Below, piece by piece: positions 23,598-23,605 of a stretch of DNA of 23,605 nt. The position numbers and the translations under genes were made by a program. The notes beneath the pieces are model-generated. The model was not told the origin of the DNA, did no database searches, and saw only the letters and a list, made by a program, of their open reading frames with translations. This DNA is from an uncultured Armatimonadota bacterium (GTDB lineage Bacteria > Armatimonadota > Armatimonadia > Armatimonadales > Armatimonadaceae): the NCBI GenBank assembly GCA_903924445.1, contig CAIYBQ010000474.1, positions 1 to 23,605 of the forward strand. The letters run 5' to 3'. The stretch's first letter is position 1, and each line of letters starts with the position of its first letter.

Positions 23598-23605
23598 CAA
23601 GTGGG

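Overview
The window comes from a bacterial chromosome of moderate GC content. It carries an aerobic respiratory gene cluster, a planctomycete-type cytochrome/DUF1501 pair, two histidine genes and a small regulatory cassette. The mix includes alternative complex III (ACIII), an A2-type caa3 oxidase, a fused heme A synthase/heme O synthase, PSD1 plus DUF1501 proteins and a BTAD-STAND regulator. This suggests Armatimonadota (Fimbriimonadia-like) or a related deep-branching phylum such as Planctomycetota or Verrucomicrobiota. That is a guess from gene content; no 16S rRNA or other placing marker is present.

Region 1 (1-13010, minus strand, read right to left) is a respiratory block: ctaAB (fused Cox15-CtaB), then actA-actB-actC-actD-actE-actF, a small His-rich membrane protein, a SCO copper chaperone, coxB (CuA plus cytochrome c) and coxA, which runs off the left edge. 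From actB leftwards the genes overlap by 1-8 bases or abut, so they are very probably one translationally coupled operon. ACIII would oxidise quinol in the membrane and pass electrons through ActA/ActE hemes and the cytochrome c domain of CoxB to the oxidase. SCO matures CuA, and CtaAB makes heme O and heme A.

Region 2 (about 13011-13830) holds a divergent [2Fe-2S] ferredoxin gene, a tRNA-Val(GAC) with its own promoter, a strong terminator and a second long hairpin.

Region 3 (13832-19663, minus strand) is hisF-hisI followed by a PSD1-type cytochrome with an inserted LamG-like domain and a Tat-exported DUF1501 protein. The HisI has unusual substitutions in its metal motif.

Region 4 (19723-23597, plus strand) is a cassette: a helical-repeat protein, a 46-residue secreted Pro-rich peptide, an ECF-like sigma factor, and a large BTAD/STAND ATPase regulator. 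This is the part most likely to be an undescribed system.

No stretch over 300 bases lacks a gene. The largest gaps are about 155 bases (ferredoxin/ctaAB and sigma/regulator) and 125 bases (actA/ctaAB). I saw no convincing operator or riboswitch in them, and no insertion sequences or CRISPR arrays anywhere.
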